In this document: positions 40,735 to 52,839 of the stretch, in pieces
Layout of the letters: each line of letters begins with the position of its first letter
How positions within the stretch are numbered: the first letter of the stretch is position 1
From: Atriophallophorus winterbourni
Taxonomy: Eukaryota; Platyhelminthes; Trematoda; Plagiorchiida; Microphallidae
Assembly: GCA_013407085.1 (NCBI GenBank)
Contig: JACCGJ010002824.1
Coordinates: 1 to 64,000 of the forward strand
Length of the DNA stretch: 64,000 nt
Direction of reading: 5' to 3'
Notes under the pieces: model-generated
Told to the model about the DNA's origin: nothing
Databases searched by the model: none
What the model saw: only the letters and a program-made list of their open reading frames with translations
Position numbers and translations under genes: made by a program

Positions 40735-41060
40735 TAAGAAATGCCGAATAGTTATTAACGTTTACAAGCATTATACATTCATCAGTCAATGTCTAATCAA
40801 AAGTCACGTGTAGACGTATTTAGCAAAAAGTACAATTATACCAGAACATTATCCTTGCCTAACGGAATGATGCACGGCAATTTCGAGAAGATTCACCTAT
40901 AAAAAGCGTAAAATTCGTTGATTCATCTATCAGCGACGCATCTGCTAACAAAATTGAACTGATGCAATGTGAACATTTTATCAAAACTAAATACAATAAT
41001 AAATAAAACCTAATCCCTTCATCACCAACGCCAGTGACTTGACATGAGTTAAGCATTTAA
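40735..41060 (+). mobile_element. LINE-U copy G, ORF1 remnant
   Basis: A plus-strand frame with VKFVDSSISDASANKIELMQ (about 40905-40970), corresponding to MKFINYTICNNTSDKNERMQ of copy D's ORF1 (26249). Stops interrupt it. It is separated from the endonuclease part of probably the same copy (42300) by a minus-strand RTE fragment. Confidence 0.55.
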
Positions 41061-41069
41061 GAGCTGTAT

Positions 41070-42280
41070 CTGCTACTCCACATCTTCCAGATGGGACTTC
41101 ACACAGCGTCTTCACATTGAGCGGTTAATAGCAAGTTCCTCGCAACTTGTGGGGTCAATGCAATGAGCTTCCATATCTCTTTTGCGAACGTCTTTTTACA
41201 GCAAGTGCGGTATTTTCTGTAGTCCTCTTCCTGATTTCTTCTAATCGAAGAGCTGATCTTCCGGATTAAGAGCGTTTTCCATTCTTCAGATGTCACCAGG
41301 ACACCGTGGGCAACGCTATCCTAAAGGGGTACATATGCTCTGTGGATCACCTTTTGGACGCACTTTAGCATAAGTCAATTTATTCATTCACGATATGTTC
41401 AAGCTAAGACAGATGCTTTGTAGACGGAAATCGCTCAGCTTTTATTTGTGTCTTGCGTGGATGGACCAGATTTTACTGCCTTGCAGTACATCAATTAGAT
41501 CGCATGCGCTTTACACCGTTATCCTTATCTTTACAGTCAAATTGAGGTACCCCCAGGCACGAAAGCTAAATCAAGACAAAATGGCAGCTGCTTTGTCAAT
41601 GCGCTTATAAATCACCGTGTCTATCAAGAGGTTATCCGCAAAAGTAGAACCAACATATGTGAAAAAATGTGCTGTTTCAAGCCGACAGTTTCCAACAGTG
41701 ATGGGAGGCGATACAATCCCTTGTACAAGAACATTGTTGTTGCTTATGCTGATAACTGGCCCACAGTCTTTGCATGCCGACAATAAAGTCTTCTAGCGAC
41801 GACTGGGTGTGCTCTTTGGAGTGAGCATTAAGGGCTGCGTCGTCGGATTATCATATCCCTTACCTTGGATCGTGTTTTCAACCGGTTTACTTGAAGGTTT
41901 CACATCTTTTTACGTGCGTCGGTTAAAATCCTTTTGTTCTCGTCCTTGAAGCCTGCCTCAGAATCAGTGCAAAAATCATTACTCAAATTGTGGAAGCAAG
42001 AGCACATTCTTGTTTGACTCCTCGGTGAGATTCAGAGTCTCGTAAAAGGCAACCATTGAAATAGACTGAGCCATTTTGCCAGAGTGGAATGCAGTAACGA
42101 GTTTGAACAGTCTTTAGAAGCGGCCTATAAGATCAAGCATTTTGAAAAAACGCTCCTTGCTGACGTAGTCGGATGTCTTCCTCAAATTAATTAAAACATT
42201 GTATAATGGTATACGTTGTTCTCGACACTTTTCTTAGAGACATCTCTGGTAGAAGATCGTGACAACGGTTGATCTTTCCG
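41070..42280 (-). mobile_element. RTE-like LINE 3' fragment
   Basis: Minus-strand frames resembling the RT C-terminal region of RTE/SR2-like LINEs. Near 42130-42240 is a stretch around LINLRKTSDYVSKERFFKML. Near 41571-41783 is ETAHFFTYVGSTFADN and then KRIDKAAAIL, matching the widespread ETVESFTYLGS ... RIGKAAATL pattern. 41099-41296 gives NQEEDYRKYRTCCKKTFAKE. Stops and frame breaks are numerous. It appears inserted between ORF1 and ORF2 of LINE-U copy G. Confidence 0.65.
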
Positions 42281-42299
42281 GTGTGAAAACCACGTTGAG

Positions 42300-43505
42300 A
42301 TTCGAAGTAAACTTTATAAGCTTATGGTACACAATTACCAGATATTCAGGAATAATCGAACATCGAAACGTGGTGGTGGTACTCTTATCTATGTCCATTC
42401 CAGGTTTAAATCTTATAAGTTTACTTCACCTAGTCTGTCATTGCTAGAAGACACAATTACCAACCGTAGATCTCTAAATATGTTGCATTTACTATCTACC
42501 GTCTTCAACCATATCTAGGATGGACTCTTTGATTTATGCTTTCATTGAAGCATCTCTACACCACACGCAATACAAACTCATTGCTGGTAACTTCAACATG
42601 CCAAAGTTAAACGGGCACGATCCTGCACATTACATGTGCTATACACCTTTTATTAGAAAACTAGACTTACTAGGATATAAGCAATTTATTGATAAACCTA
42701 CAAGAAATGACAGTATCCCAGGCCTGGTCTTGAGTGTGAAAATGTCCATAGCTAACCTGGAGGTAATTCCATCCTTCTTCAACGGTGACCATGGAATATT
42801 ATAATTCCAAATATAATGCGCCACTGCTTCTTTAAACGCTTCGGAGAAATCTAATGATAAGCAAACCTACAACAACATTAACTGAAATCTACTGTCAGAA
42901 TTTATTAGAACAGACGACTGGAGCCGATTTTTCCTCTCTAGTAATTTCACAACGATCTCCTCAACATTTCATTCGCAAAGAGTTACTCATGAATGCATCA
43001 TATAAGCTCAGTAGGCGCACAAAATTGACGAAAGCTTAGAAAATAGAAAAATAATGGAGCTAAACTCTGTTGCTGTAAAAACACATGACAATTTCGCACT
43101 TCTTCGTTCATATGAACTACCAAGAAATCACAGATATGCTTTAGATAATACTCTTAGAGCCGACGAAAACAAAGCACTAGTAAGTCAGGATGAGCTAAAA
43201 TCAATAAGTGAAATTTTTAAGTCAAGATCATCTAATTTTCCCAGCAACATAGATTTCATTATCAAATATTGTAGTTTATCCGTAGCTAAAACAGTTATTA
43301 GTTCACCTGATGGTATCCGTGAAGAATTCCTTCCATACTTTAACTCTACCTATAACAATTCAAACTACGTTCATACAACCAGTCGACGTCCCTCGCCCAA
43401 TACACTTAATACATTTAAGTAATTACCTGAATGACAAATAAATATTGTCCACAAGCAACTATCAGTCTTAAGCCTGACATAACAGGCATACCTCAAGCCA
43501 TATGT
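42300..43505 (+). mobile_element. LINE-U copy G, endonuclease and linker
   Basis: Endonuclease: NYQIFRNNRTSKRGGGTLIY (42325-42390), YAFIEASLHHTQYKLIAGNF (about 42535-42595), YKQFIDKPTRND and FFNGDHGIL. The linker frame 43054-43422 (SYELPRNHRYALDNTLRADE ...) and LKPDITGIPQAICG (about 43470-43505) follow. It is cut at 43505, where a different LINE begins. Several stops and frame breaks. Confidence 0.8.
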
Positions 43506-46200
43506 GGCGGGGCCTTCAAATCGGCCGTGCAGAATCATTTCTTTCTCCAAATTATTTTTCGTAATTTTTATGCGTTTGATCGCTACAATTTTTTCATTCG
43601 TTCTGTTCTCGCATCAACAAAGGTCGATTTTTAACGCGCACAGTTTAAAACAATTACGCGATGCCGTATTTTATAAAGAGAATTCTGCCATAAAAAACTT
43701 TGGCTTTAGTATTTGGCGAAAATTGGATAATATTTTGAAGCAAACATTAAAAAAGAAGAAGAAACATCGTGCAGGTCAGCAAGTCGCCTTTTGCCAACGT
43801 CATGCCATTTTTAGTATGCCCTTACCTTGTATTTTATCATCGAACGTTTGTTCCTTGTGGTCCAAGTACGGTGAAATTTCACAACAACTCACTTTGAAAA
43901 TTTCAAAGCTTACTGGCGTTGTCACTTCTTAAGAAACCTAGCTTTATTCAACAAAAGAAAATGAGTTAGTTTTCATTGAAGGATTCTGCTGTTTTCGACT
44001 TGACCGAATCTGTCAACTCGGCGAATCGTAATGGCGGAGTAATTACTTATATTCGAACTGACTGGTGTTTGTACTGCAAACAGATTCTTCACTTTTGATA
44101 AGCTCGTGATATCCTGCCTGGCTGTTGAATGCAAATCCCGTCATCTTTCTAATTTTCAATCCCTTATTTTGGTAGATGCTTATGTTATCCCCAATTGTCA
44201 ATTTAACGTTTTTAACGCATTAATTGATGAACTCTTCATAAAACTTACTTTTTTCATAATTGTTTGCTTCTTTTAGTTGGTAACCTCGATGACTGCAATT
44301 TATCCATGTTTTCCCTTTCGTCTCTCAAAAATATTGTTCATTTCTCAACTCGAGGTGACGCATTTTTGGATTTCGCCCTAAAAATGCACCAAATTTTTTT
44401 TCACGCCAGCAAGTTTTCTCCAGTTGGTAATTCTGACCATTGTGTTATCAAACTTCTCCCATAAATTTATGGAAGCACTAGACATACATACCTCACCCGC
44501 AGTAATGGCAAATAGGTGACTTCTAGAGCTTGTCAACCTGACAATATTTCATCCCTGAAGGATAAGCTCTCCACCAGAGATTTCAATATTTTTTATGAAA
44601 ATGATGTCTCCGTCTTTCTCAGTCAATCAAGTTAGAAATTCGACGTCTTGAGAAGCTGTACACGAACACGCTTCTTAGAACGAAAGACATTCGTCACCTA
44701 TGACGTGCGCTAAAACAAATTTGCGGTAAGAAATACAAGAAATCCCCATCTATTTTGAATATTAATTCCTTGAACGAACCTTTTGTGCCTTGCATAACCG
44801 ATGATGTCTGTGCACAGAACTTTATTTTACCCCAATCCTCGTTTTCTAATTCCCCCTTTACTAACATTTCCGAGGTCTTTTGCGCACTTTCAGCTGTCTC
44901 ACGTTTCAATGTTGCAGGACCAGACAAACTCTCGCCCATTTTACTAAAGGAATTGCTGGAGAACTTTCATCCCCCGGCACATCTATTTTCAATCGTTACA
45001 TGGAAAGAGCAATTATGCCTGATTGCTGAAAATCTGTCTGTATAACCCAGATCCCAAAAAAAGATCATGGTAAATACTGCCCGATCACGTGCACCTCATT
45101 GCTGTTAAAAGCATTTGAAAGCATTGTACTACGAAGAATGGCATTCAGCTTTCAGGTACACGATGCTTCTCAGTTCGTTTACCGTAAAAATCGATCAAAA
45201 GTTGATGCTGTCACTTTGCTCACGGATTACATCACACGTTCTCTAGATAGTGAATCGAAAGTCGTACAAATTTGTTTTCTGGATTATACAAATGCTTGCA
45301 AACGCGTTCTAAGAAATTCTTTATTGCAAACATAATTTACCGTGGCGTTACAACAAATATCCTTCATTAGATTGCATCCTACTTTGAGGGTCGTATCCAA
45401 TATACCTCCCGTGAAATACCGATTTCGCGTGATGTACTTCAAGGTGCAATACTGTCCCCATTTTTATTTTCCCTGTACATTTATGATCTTCCTTGCTACC
45501 CTCCAAAACTTACTATCATATACGCTGATGACGTTGCCGTTATATTGAATCATAATCTTCGGATCGAGCAACATGTTTTAGAATCAGTGGTTACAAACAT
45601 TGATCTATGGTTCTCCACGGTTGGTTTATCTTTTAATCCCTCAAAATAAGATGGTATTTTCCAACATGACTGGACAGCATTATCTAGCCCTTCATGATGA
45701 AATTCCCAGCGTTTTGTTTAACGGCTCTGTGTTCGAAAGATGCTACAGCTTCAAGTATTATGGCGTAAAAATATCTGACAAACTTAGCTCAACCAAACAT
45801 GTAACAAATCAATTGATAAAGGTGCGCCAAATGTAATTCTATGCACTTCGCCTCCGTTCTCTCTCCATACCACTAAACGTTATTCAACTTTTTGTTTTTT
45901 CTTGCATCATTATACACCTCTTTTTCGCTTTCCCTGTAATTTTTCCTGCTTTTTTGAAAAAAGAAATTTATGATGATCAGAAGATATATTAAGCTCATCT
46001 TAAGATTGAGTTGAGTTCCCGCGGATGACATTCGAGACACTATTGTTGATCGTCACTTTTTTGAATGCAACAGGTTCACCGCAACTATTTCTTCTGATTG
46101 TTCACATCCACTGAACAAAAGCCTTGCTTCGTGTGAATCTTTTTCCACCACCCGAAATAACTATGTTTTCCCTATTCGAGAACTAATAAATTTATAAACT
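43505..46200 (+). mobile_element. Another CR1/jockey-like LINE, decayed EN and RT
   Basis: Endonuclease start near 43815 (CILSSNVCSLWSKYGEISQQ, then ETWLYSTKENEL across a stop at about 43930). Endonuclease C-terminus at 44264-44464 with RGDAFLDFAL and SPVGNSDHCVI. RT from 44755 with FNVAGPDKLSPILLKELLEN, FVYRKNRSKVDAVTLLTDYI, FLDYTNACKRV and IIYADDVAVIL (about 45525, FADD-type box intact). Thumb: GSVFERCYSFKYYGVKISDK. The 3' end has SLASCESFSTTRNNYVFPIR near 46130-46185. Frames change at least five times. It is inactive. Confidence 0.82.
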
Positions 46201-46234
46201 CTTTTGTTCCATACTTGGCTCGACACATGGTTAA

Positions 46235-47360
46235 TCTGTCGAAAGCTGATATAGAGTTAAACGAGCGCTTGACAAATTTTTCACTCTCCCACACTGTAAA
46301 TTAGAACTTTATAAAATTTTCACTATACCTCTCATTGATTACTGTAATATAAGATATAGCAATATAAACAAACCGGATAGCATCGTTTTGAAATAAAAGT
46401 ACAACGTATATTTACCAGATCAATCATGGATGGTATCTCGAATCAATTATACATAAAGAGGTGTAAGCAGCTCATTCTAGAACCATTATGGTTCCATAGA
46501 ATTAGACATATCCTAATACTGTTTGTTTTAAATAATATACTCTGATGATATAGATATAAATTCGACTATTCACTTCCGACAAGGTCCTAGTTCTAATTCA
46601 AGAAATCAAGATAACATAGTGTAACTACCTAGATTCTGCGCGAAAGTAAGGAGAAACTTTTACCTTAATAAGTACGCTAAACTCTAGAATCTTTTTCCGA
46701 AAACATAAGACTTTGTGCCTCACTACGTGATTTTAAATCATATATCGATTCATTCTTCACCACGCAAAAATTAAAAAACCCTCTAACTTCGATATCTCAT
46801 TAGAAGAACTATATAATCATGGCGTTCCCGGATACTAACAATGAAATTACTTTTAAAAATTTCATAATGAACATTCAATTGGCCCATAGTATTTATCTTC
46901 AAGATTACCCCGTTTACATCTACGCGAAAAAACTGGTCCGTAGACGATACCACGCCACCTCCCCGACTCTTCAACGAATATCCATAAGAAAGACGTTTTC
47001 AATTTTAAACAGACATATCTTTCCATGAAAAATCACAATTGAGAATTTTGAAGATTTAGCATTTTCGAGATCTTCACATTCTCGATGATAAACTTTCGAA
47101 TTTCGAAATTCATTGGGACAGTGTTCAAATTATCACATTACTTTATTCCAAACAAAAAAACCTCACACATCGATTTTCTGTAAAAGTGATGGATAGCCAT
47201 TTACCTTTAATATTTTATCAAACAAAAAGTTCCCCTGTACGTGTGACCTTGAAAATTCAATGACAATTGTATATTTTTGGCTTTGTGTATACAAACAACT
47301 TGATCATGCTTAGCATGCCTTGGTGATCCAAGAATAAAATTTATTTATTTATTTAGACTC
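46235..47360 (+). mobile_element. LINE-U copy H, RT C-terminus and tail, no U6
   Basis: Starts in the RT thumb (LPHCKLELYKIFTIPLIDYC, about 46290) and continues through broken frames to CAKVRRNFYLNKYAKL near 46635-46680. The 3' UTR follows with no U6-like sequence. The tail is TTGATCATGCTTAGCATGCC followed by (ATTT)n at 47338-47352. More diverged than E and F. Confidence 0.8.
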
Positions 47361-47364
47361 GTAG

Positions 47365-48080
47365 TTGAAACTGTAAGACTCCAGCCAATAATTAACGTAA
47401 CCGTTCAAAATCGAAATTAGTATGTAATCATTGCTTTCGCCTCCATAACCCTTATTATTAAATAGCACGAGGAACTTCATGTGTCACATCTTTTGTGGGA
47501 CGCACTCCTCCTGCTCGCACTGAATAACCAAAGCTTGAAGAAACTGTAATAATGCTGTTCTACGGCATTAGACTAGCTAACTTGGAACTCCGTCGTTTTC
47601 TGGGGCGTTAACATTCGTTGAGCAGTAGATTGCCGCACATAACTTATCATTTTCATGTGCAGCGGTTAAACACTACTCTCCACAACATAGAGCTACAGAA
47701 ATTGAAGGTACTTTGATGGGTAGCACTTTCTTAGTTTTAATCCGATCGGTTTGATTTTCGGATATCTATATGAAAGCTTGCTAAGTCGGATCTATTCATA
47801 CAAAAATCGTCTATTTGCAACGTATCGTTCTTTGTGTGTGTCAACCGTGGATTTTTCTACAGTTCGTTCGTTTATTTGAATCGATTTTGTATTTCTGCTG
47901 TTCGATTAACCCATCGGTGTTTATCACTGTCGGGAACTACTCGGAGAAATACACTACGTGAAATCAAATTCACACCAAAAATCTTAAACGGAATCTGGCA
48001 AATTAGCGGCTAAATCGAGTGACGAAATTTTCCGACAACCCGTCATTTTCCGTCAACTCCGCCCAATACCATATAAACCA
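47365..48080. other. Spacer and likely 5' UTR of the next LINE
   Basis: No coding feature recognised in 47365-47760. From about 47800 the sequence runs without interruption into the ATG at 48138 of the next LINE ORF1 and may be its 5' UTR; there is no direct proof. Confidence 0.35.
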
Positions 48081-48137
48081 ATCGCAGCCGAATCGATTTT
48101 TGTGCTCCGATTTGTACTTTTGGTTGACCCCGTTAAC

Positions 48138-49678
48138 ATGAAACAATCTGTTGTTCGCGAAACGTGCGTCGTCTGCATGAAAGTCGTCAGTGGTAAGGTC
48201 AAATCTGTCACGTGTCAAAACTGTTCCCACACATGTCACCCAAAATGTGACAAATCATTGACCCCGGATGCGTTATCAATCCTGATGGATGAAAACATGC
48301 CTGGTGTATGCTACGTGTGCGAAAGTTGTCATGCTAGACCAAACGCACATTTAACTGCTCGAACAAGTGTTGCGCAAAGCAACCTGGATGATCGGATGCT
48401 GTGCTTAGAGTTTATCATACAAACGTTGAAGACATCGGTAGAGACTCAAAATTCTCAGTTTGCCAGTATATTTTTCGATAGATCGGAAACCACTGACGGT
48501 AATAATAGTCAAATGAACGTTAAATCTTTGATTTTTTAACACGAAGGTTAAGCTATGCAAATGTGCCGGAGTGTCTTGAGAAGCGTTCTTTTCATCAAAA
48601 GGCCACCTTTACAAATGTGACTGTTAAAGGCCTGTCTGCTCAAAACATCCCTGGTCCGCAAAAAGATACGAAGCCAAAGCTACCCACTCACACAGAGGAT
48701 CAGCGAAAACCTTCAGGTTCGAAACCAAAAGTCATGGTGCAAAATAATCCAAAAGTGGACATGATAAGTATTCGATCAAAAGTAGTTGAAACGTCCAGCA
48801 ACTAGCGAAAGCGCCAAACACCCAGTGTACATTCAGTCTATGGACTAAGCGTGATTTGCACCAACGTTAAGCAAACGAGTGCTACCTTACTAGCGTACAG
48901 GCTAAAGCACGATGAAGAAGAATGGAAAAGGTTGTGCAATAACATGGACTTGGAGCCAGTTGAACCACTATCATTGATACGACTAAGTCGTAAACCTACT
49001 TCTTCAAATCTGCACCAGCCAAGATTGCTTAAAATCACGGTTCACTCCAAAAGATATCTTGAAAACATCTTACTATCCGCTTTTTTTCTGCGTAAGAAGC
49101 GTTTAGAGACCACTGCAAGGATCTTTGCTGATGTGTCCTGGTAAAAAAGGGCCCGAAAAAACCGGCAACAAAGCCAAACAAAACAATGAGATGATCGAAG
49201 TATAATCCTTTTAAGAGTTCCAGAAGCTGATGAAGCAACTGATAAAGCGGTGCGACGCAAACACGATCAGATACAATGAAGATTCCTCAGTGATATACTT
49301 GGTTTGCATGATGTAGTTGTGACGGACACGTTCCGCATCCCCAAATCTACGAATTATAAGGGCATCGGTCCTAAGCCCCTTAAAATAACGTTCTTGCGTA
49401 ATAATATGTTGAACACGGTCAAAACGCGTGAGAAAAATTTCCGCAGAATAATCATGCGAGAAATTAGACTGTGTGCATCGAAACATCATATTGGAAAAAT
49501 AGATGCACCACTAAGTTCAATAGAAACACTACCAAGTCAATCATTTATTGACGTGTCAGAAACAATTTTAGCCGATACGATGGATCACTGTATTTCAACA
49601 GTACAACCACAAAACGATCAAGCATCCCTGCATGCAAAAAACCTTCAGTTGCCGACTCTGGAGAAGTCGGTCTAACAT
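48138..49678 (+). pseudogene. LINE ORF1 with PHD-like zinc finger and RNA-binding-type domain
   Basis: Start at ATG 48138 (MKQSVVRETCVVCMKVV). A Cys/His cluster follows: CVVC, CQNCSHTCHPKC and CYVCESC, a PHD-type finger as found in ORF1 of some CR1-group LINEs. A stop at 48537 and frame shifts follow. The next frame has KHDEEEWKRLCNNMDLEP and FFLRKKRLETTARIFADVSW. After stops near 49140-49275, HDVVVTDTFRIPKSTNY and KPLKITFLRNN resemble the RRM/C-terminal part of LINE ORF1. It ends near 49675. Broken, but the domain order is readable. Confidence 0.75.
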
Positions 49679-49699
49679 ATATTCTGCACTCCGCTAGCC

Positions 49700-50160
49700 T
49701 TCATCCCCACACCCCATCCTTGTTGAGAAAAACAACTACGAAATTCATCTACACCAATGCACAATGTCTCGGAAACAAAACATTCCATACCCCGAACCAT
49801 CCCATACAGGATTCATTCACGCGAAGAATAACGAGGAATTATCGCACCCATGAATATGTGCTGGTTGTACCCCATTCCCGCCTGAACTGTAGAAGGTATT
49901 TTTATATTGTCCGTGTCTGTATTACTTGGGACAGTTTACCTTCAACCGTTGCTCACGCCACTAGCTCGCATGAATTTAAAACGAAATTAGACGAATTTTC
50001 ATCGCACTATTCGCTTGCAAAACACTTATATACTGTTTAAGCTATGTTTTTATATTGTTTATACACTCAAATTCCAATTTTTACCATTCTATGGTTGTTG
50101 ATAAGCTTGCTGCTTCTTAGACCATTGAAAACCTTGAATTACATTGAAATATAAAATATT
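49700..50160 (+). mobile_element. Internally deleted LINE ORF2 and 3' end
   Basis: The frame at 49720-50040 starts as an endonuclease (TTTKFIYTNAQCLGNK). It then jumps at about 49780 to the RT C-terminal domain (HPIQDSFTRRITRNYRTHEY and CRRYFYIVRVCITWDSLPST), ending in YSLAKHLYTV. About 2.5 kb of endonuclease and RT is missing, compared with normal LINE ORF2 length. With 48138-49678 it forms one deletion derivative. The AT-rich 3' UTR runs to about 50160. Confidence 0.8.
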
Positions 50161-50164
50161 GCAA

Positions 50165-51074
50165 AATTCTAGAAAAAATCTCGATGTACTTCATGCTCAG
50201 ACTCGACAAAGCCACTGACCTTCCAACATCAAAGATGTAAGATGTTTAACTACAGTAAATATTTAGAATTCACACACTTCCTGAGATCTCAACAACTTTC
50301 ATGGGTTTTATAACAGAACGATATGGATTAGCAGTAACCTAAAGAATACATGAAAGTATTTCGTGGTGTAAAACAAGTCCTGTCAAAACATTTCACTGCT
50401 CATAATGATCTTCAGTAGTTTCACAAACAGGTGCTTCAAAGGATAATTAACACTTATATCCGGTCAACAATGGGTTATATTGAACAAGCATGATCCCCAT
50501 AGTTTTCATGGTTTTTCAGCATCGGTTATAACCCGGTGCACATAAAATACAATCCGGATAATCTCTTAGCGTCGTGATCGTCGAAGATTTCAAACAGACA
50601 AAAAGAAACAAAGATTTTAGCAGTGGTGGGTGCTTCTCTTCATCTTTCCACCGAAAGAAATTCTGGACGCTCGGTTTGTTCAAGTGGGTTCACCTACCAA
50701 ATTCAAAGATCTCACGGCATTGCCGAACATATTTGGAAATATCAACTGATGCTTTTAGCTAGATTAATTATCTAGATTAGAACCAGACATTTTGCATCAA
50801 TTACATAAAGATGCCACTATGTTTCTTCCGAGTGACAAAGCCAATTCGGTGCATAGAGATCTGATATTCATCAGGGTATTGATGCAAGTCGTTATTCTGC
50901 CATAAGAAGTAGCTCATTGATGGTTTATAGTTAACAGACAAGACACCTGCGCGAACATTTCTTCAAGGGCGCCCGAAAGCGCTGTCTCCTTATTACGAAA
51001 TCGAGAATCGAAAACAACTGGAGTACAGCAACCAAGTTACCAGTTTTTCGGGACCTTGGTGTAAACTATCAATG
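50165..51074. other. Spacer with SINE B scrap
   Basis: No gene recognised. At 50655-50690 the plus strand reads CCGAAAGAAATTCTGGACGC, identical to the SINE B core in minus orientation at 14080-14120, so a fragment of that family lies here. Confidence 0.45.
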
Positions 51075-51631
51075 TATGAATCCGCATTGATGTCTTGAAA
51101 ATTCATTTTTTTGTCCAGCAAGATTAAACGAGCTGGAGAAATTTGTATCCCACCCTACAACCGTGTTCCTTATCAAGTTTTCTGTGTCATAATTTTCCCG
51201 TGATATTTTTGTTTGTTCTTTAAATTAAAAATAACATTTAAACTAAATGTTAAATCTTTGAGAGTTTTTTTCGAACATTGTTCCTTTGTTTACGTGCACT
51301 TCGGCTTCCGCACATTTTAATTTGTCCGTTACCCGTGTTTACCGTTATTGGAAAATGGTAATTTTTTGTGCTCTCAACTGAGCTGTTTGACTTCCGTTTA
51401 TATGACACGTTTGGTTCGCATTAAAACCTGTATTCGATTACCGTTGAGGTTTGTTATATTTTGTTTGTTAATTGTCTTTGTCAATATAGTACAGCATAAA
51501 TTGACGTATTGTTCTGATTTGAGATCGATTCGTAAACGCTCGTCATTCCCGGTATAAGAATCTCGTGGCTTGTAGCAGGCAACTAGTTTCCGTGACAGGA
51601 ACTATTCCTTAGTGACGATTTGGTCGCTACA
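51075..51631 (+). repeat. BEL/Pao 5' LTR
   Basis: 557 bp from TGTATGAATCC to TGGTCGCTACA. It matches 55007-55566 with scattered substitutions and small indels, by eye a few percent, so it is older than gypsy A and B. Confidence 0.9.
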
Positions 51632-51717
51632 GTACTCAACGTTGGATTTCGATTTGGACCGTATTTTTCTCAATTGGAGAAAATACATTACTCAACGTCG
51701 AATTCGCTGACGTCAAT

Positions 51718-52808
51718 ATGCGTGTTACCCGTAGTTTTGTGGGAAAGATCAAATCCTCTCAACAATTGGTCGATAATGGAACGGAAGACACCGCAGGTGA
51801 GCGCATTCATTATTCTGTTGAGGGCTCTCGAGGTAGCTTAAGGGGTTCAACGATCGAATCAAACATCCTTGTTCGTAAGGCTTAGATGCGTTCGGAACGA
51901 CTAAAACTGTCGCAGGAACGTGAAGCTCTCGAAAAGCAGCACAAAGAGAAATTGCTCGATGCAGTACAGGAGGTTGAAATGGCCGAGATTGCTGCTTCTG
52001 CATCCGACGATGCTGATTCACAGTTGCAAGATATTGATACCAATCAAAAGTTTGCAAGTTATCTTGCGCATTCTGGGCCTCAAAAAGCAGAAGTAGCTGA
52101 CTACCCTCGTTCGGAGGTAGAAGACTCTCTTCGTAATGAAACGCCCGGTTGCTTATCAAGATCTGACCTTCCGAAGATAGAATTGATGTATTTGATGGTT
52201 TAGCTAGCACGTAGTGGAAATTGTTTCGTCAGTTCGAGACCTATGTTGAGTCTAGAACTCGTGATGAAGGACAGAGGTTTCTATATTTGCTACATTATTG
52301 CCGGGGTATAGCAAAAGAATCCATTGAAGAGTGTGTCATGCTGCCACCTGAACGTACGTATAAGCGAGCGAGATCAATCCTGAAGGACCTCTTCGGGCAA
52401 CCGCATACAATTTTAAGATCCATGCTGGATGGACTGTTCAGTGAGTTCGAAGCAGCACCTTACAGTCCGCAACGATTGTCACACCTGGTGATAAAAATGA
52501 GTAATTGCCAAATTGCTTTAGAGCAAATGAAATACACTGCGGACCTTAATTCATTGATGGTGCTTCAACGCTTGGTCCGTACAATTCCTCTGTATCTACA
52601 GCAGCAATGGGCTGAGAACGTCGAGCAGCGTACCTGCGAAGGCCGAGAGCCAAATTTCGCGGATTTGATGCGCTTTATCAGTCTACGGGCAAAGGTTGCT
52701 AACAGCCGGTTCGGTCAATTAGTGGAGCAAAATCGCAAGGGTAAGAACGCTTACACGAGTAAGACTGGTAATAAACCAGTCGTGAATAAAAAGCAAACCT
52801 TTGCTTAG
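51718..52808 (+). pseudogene. gag: BEL/Pao gag
   Basis: ATG 51718 (MRVTRSFVGKIKSSQQL) leads to a TAG at 51883-51885. The next frame starts at ATG 51886 with a charged helical region (LSQEREALEKQHKEKLLDAV). After a frame break near 52200, 52221-52808 gives FRQFETYVESRTRDEGQRFL, RSILKDLFGQPHTILRSMLD and PLYLQQQWAENV. These are typical of the BEL DUF1759/capsid-like region. Confidence 0.82.
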
Positions 52809-52839
52809 TGAATTGCTGACGACACAAAGAAGATTTAAA

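Noticed and set aside
44470..44560. Further SINE A copy
   Set aside because: Only GTCAACCTGACAATATTT-like similarity over about 30 bp; too weak.
47365..47760. RTE-like LINE tail
   Set aside because: A few residues such as LELRRFLGR suggested it, but no conserved block could be confirmed in either strand.
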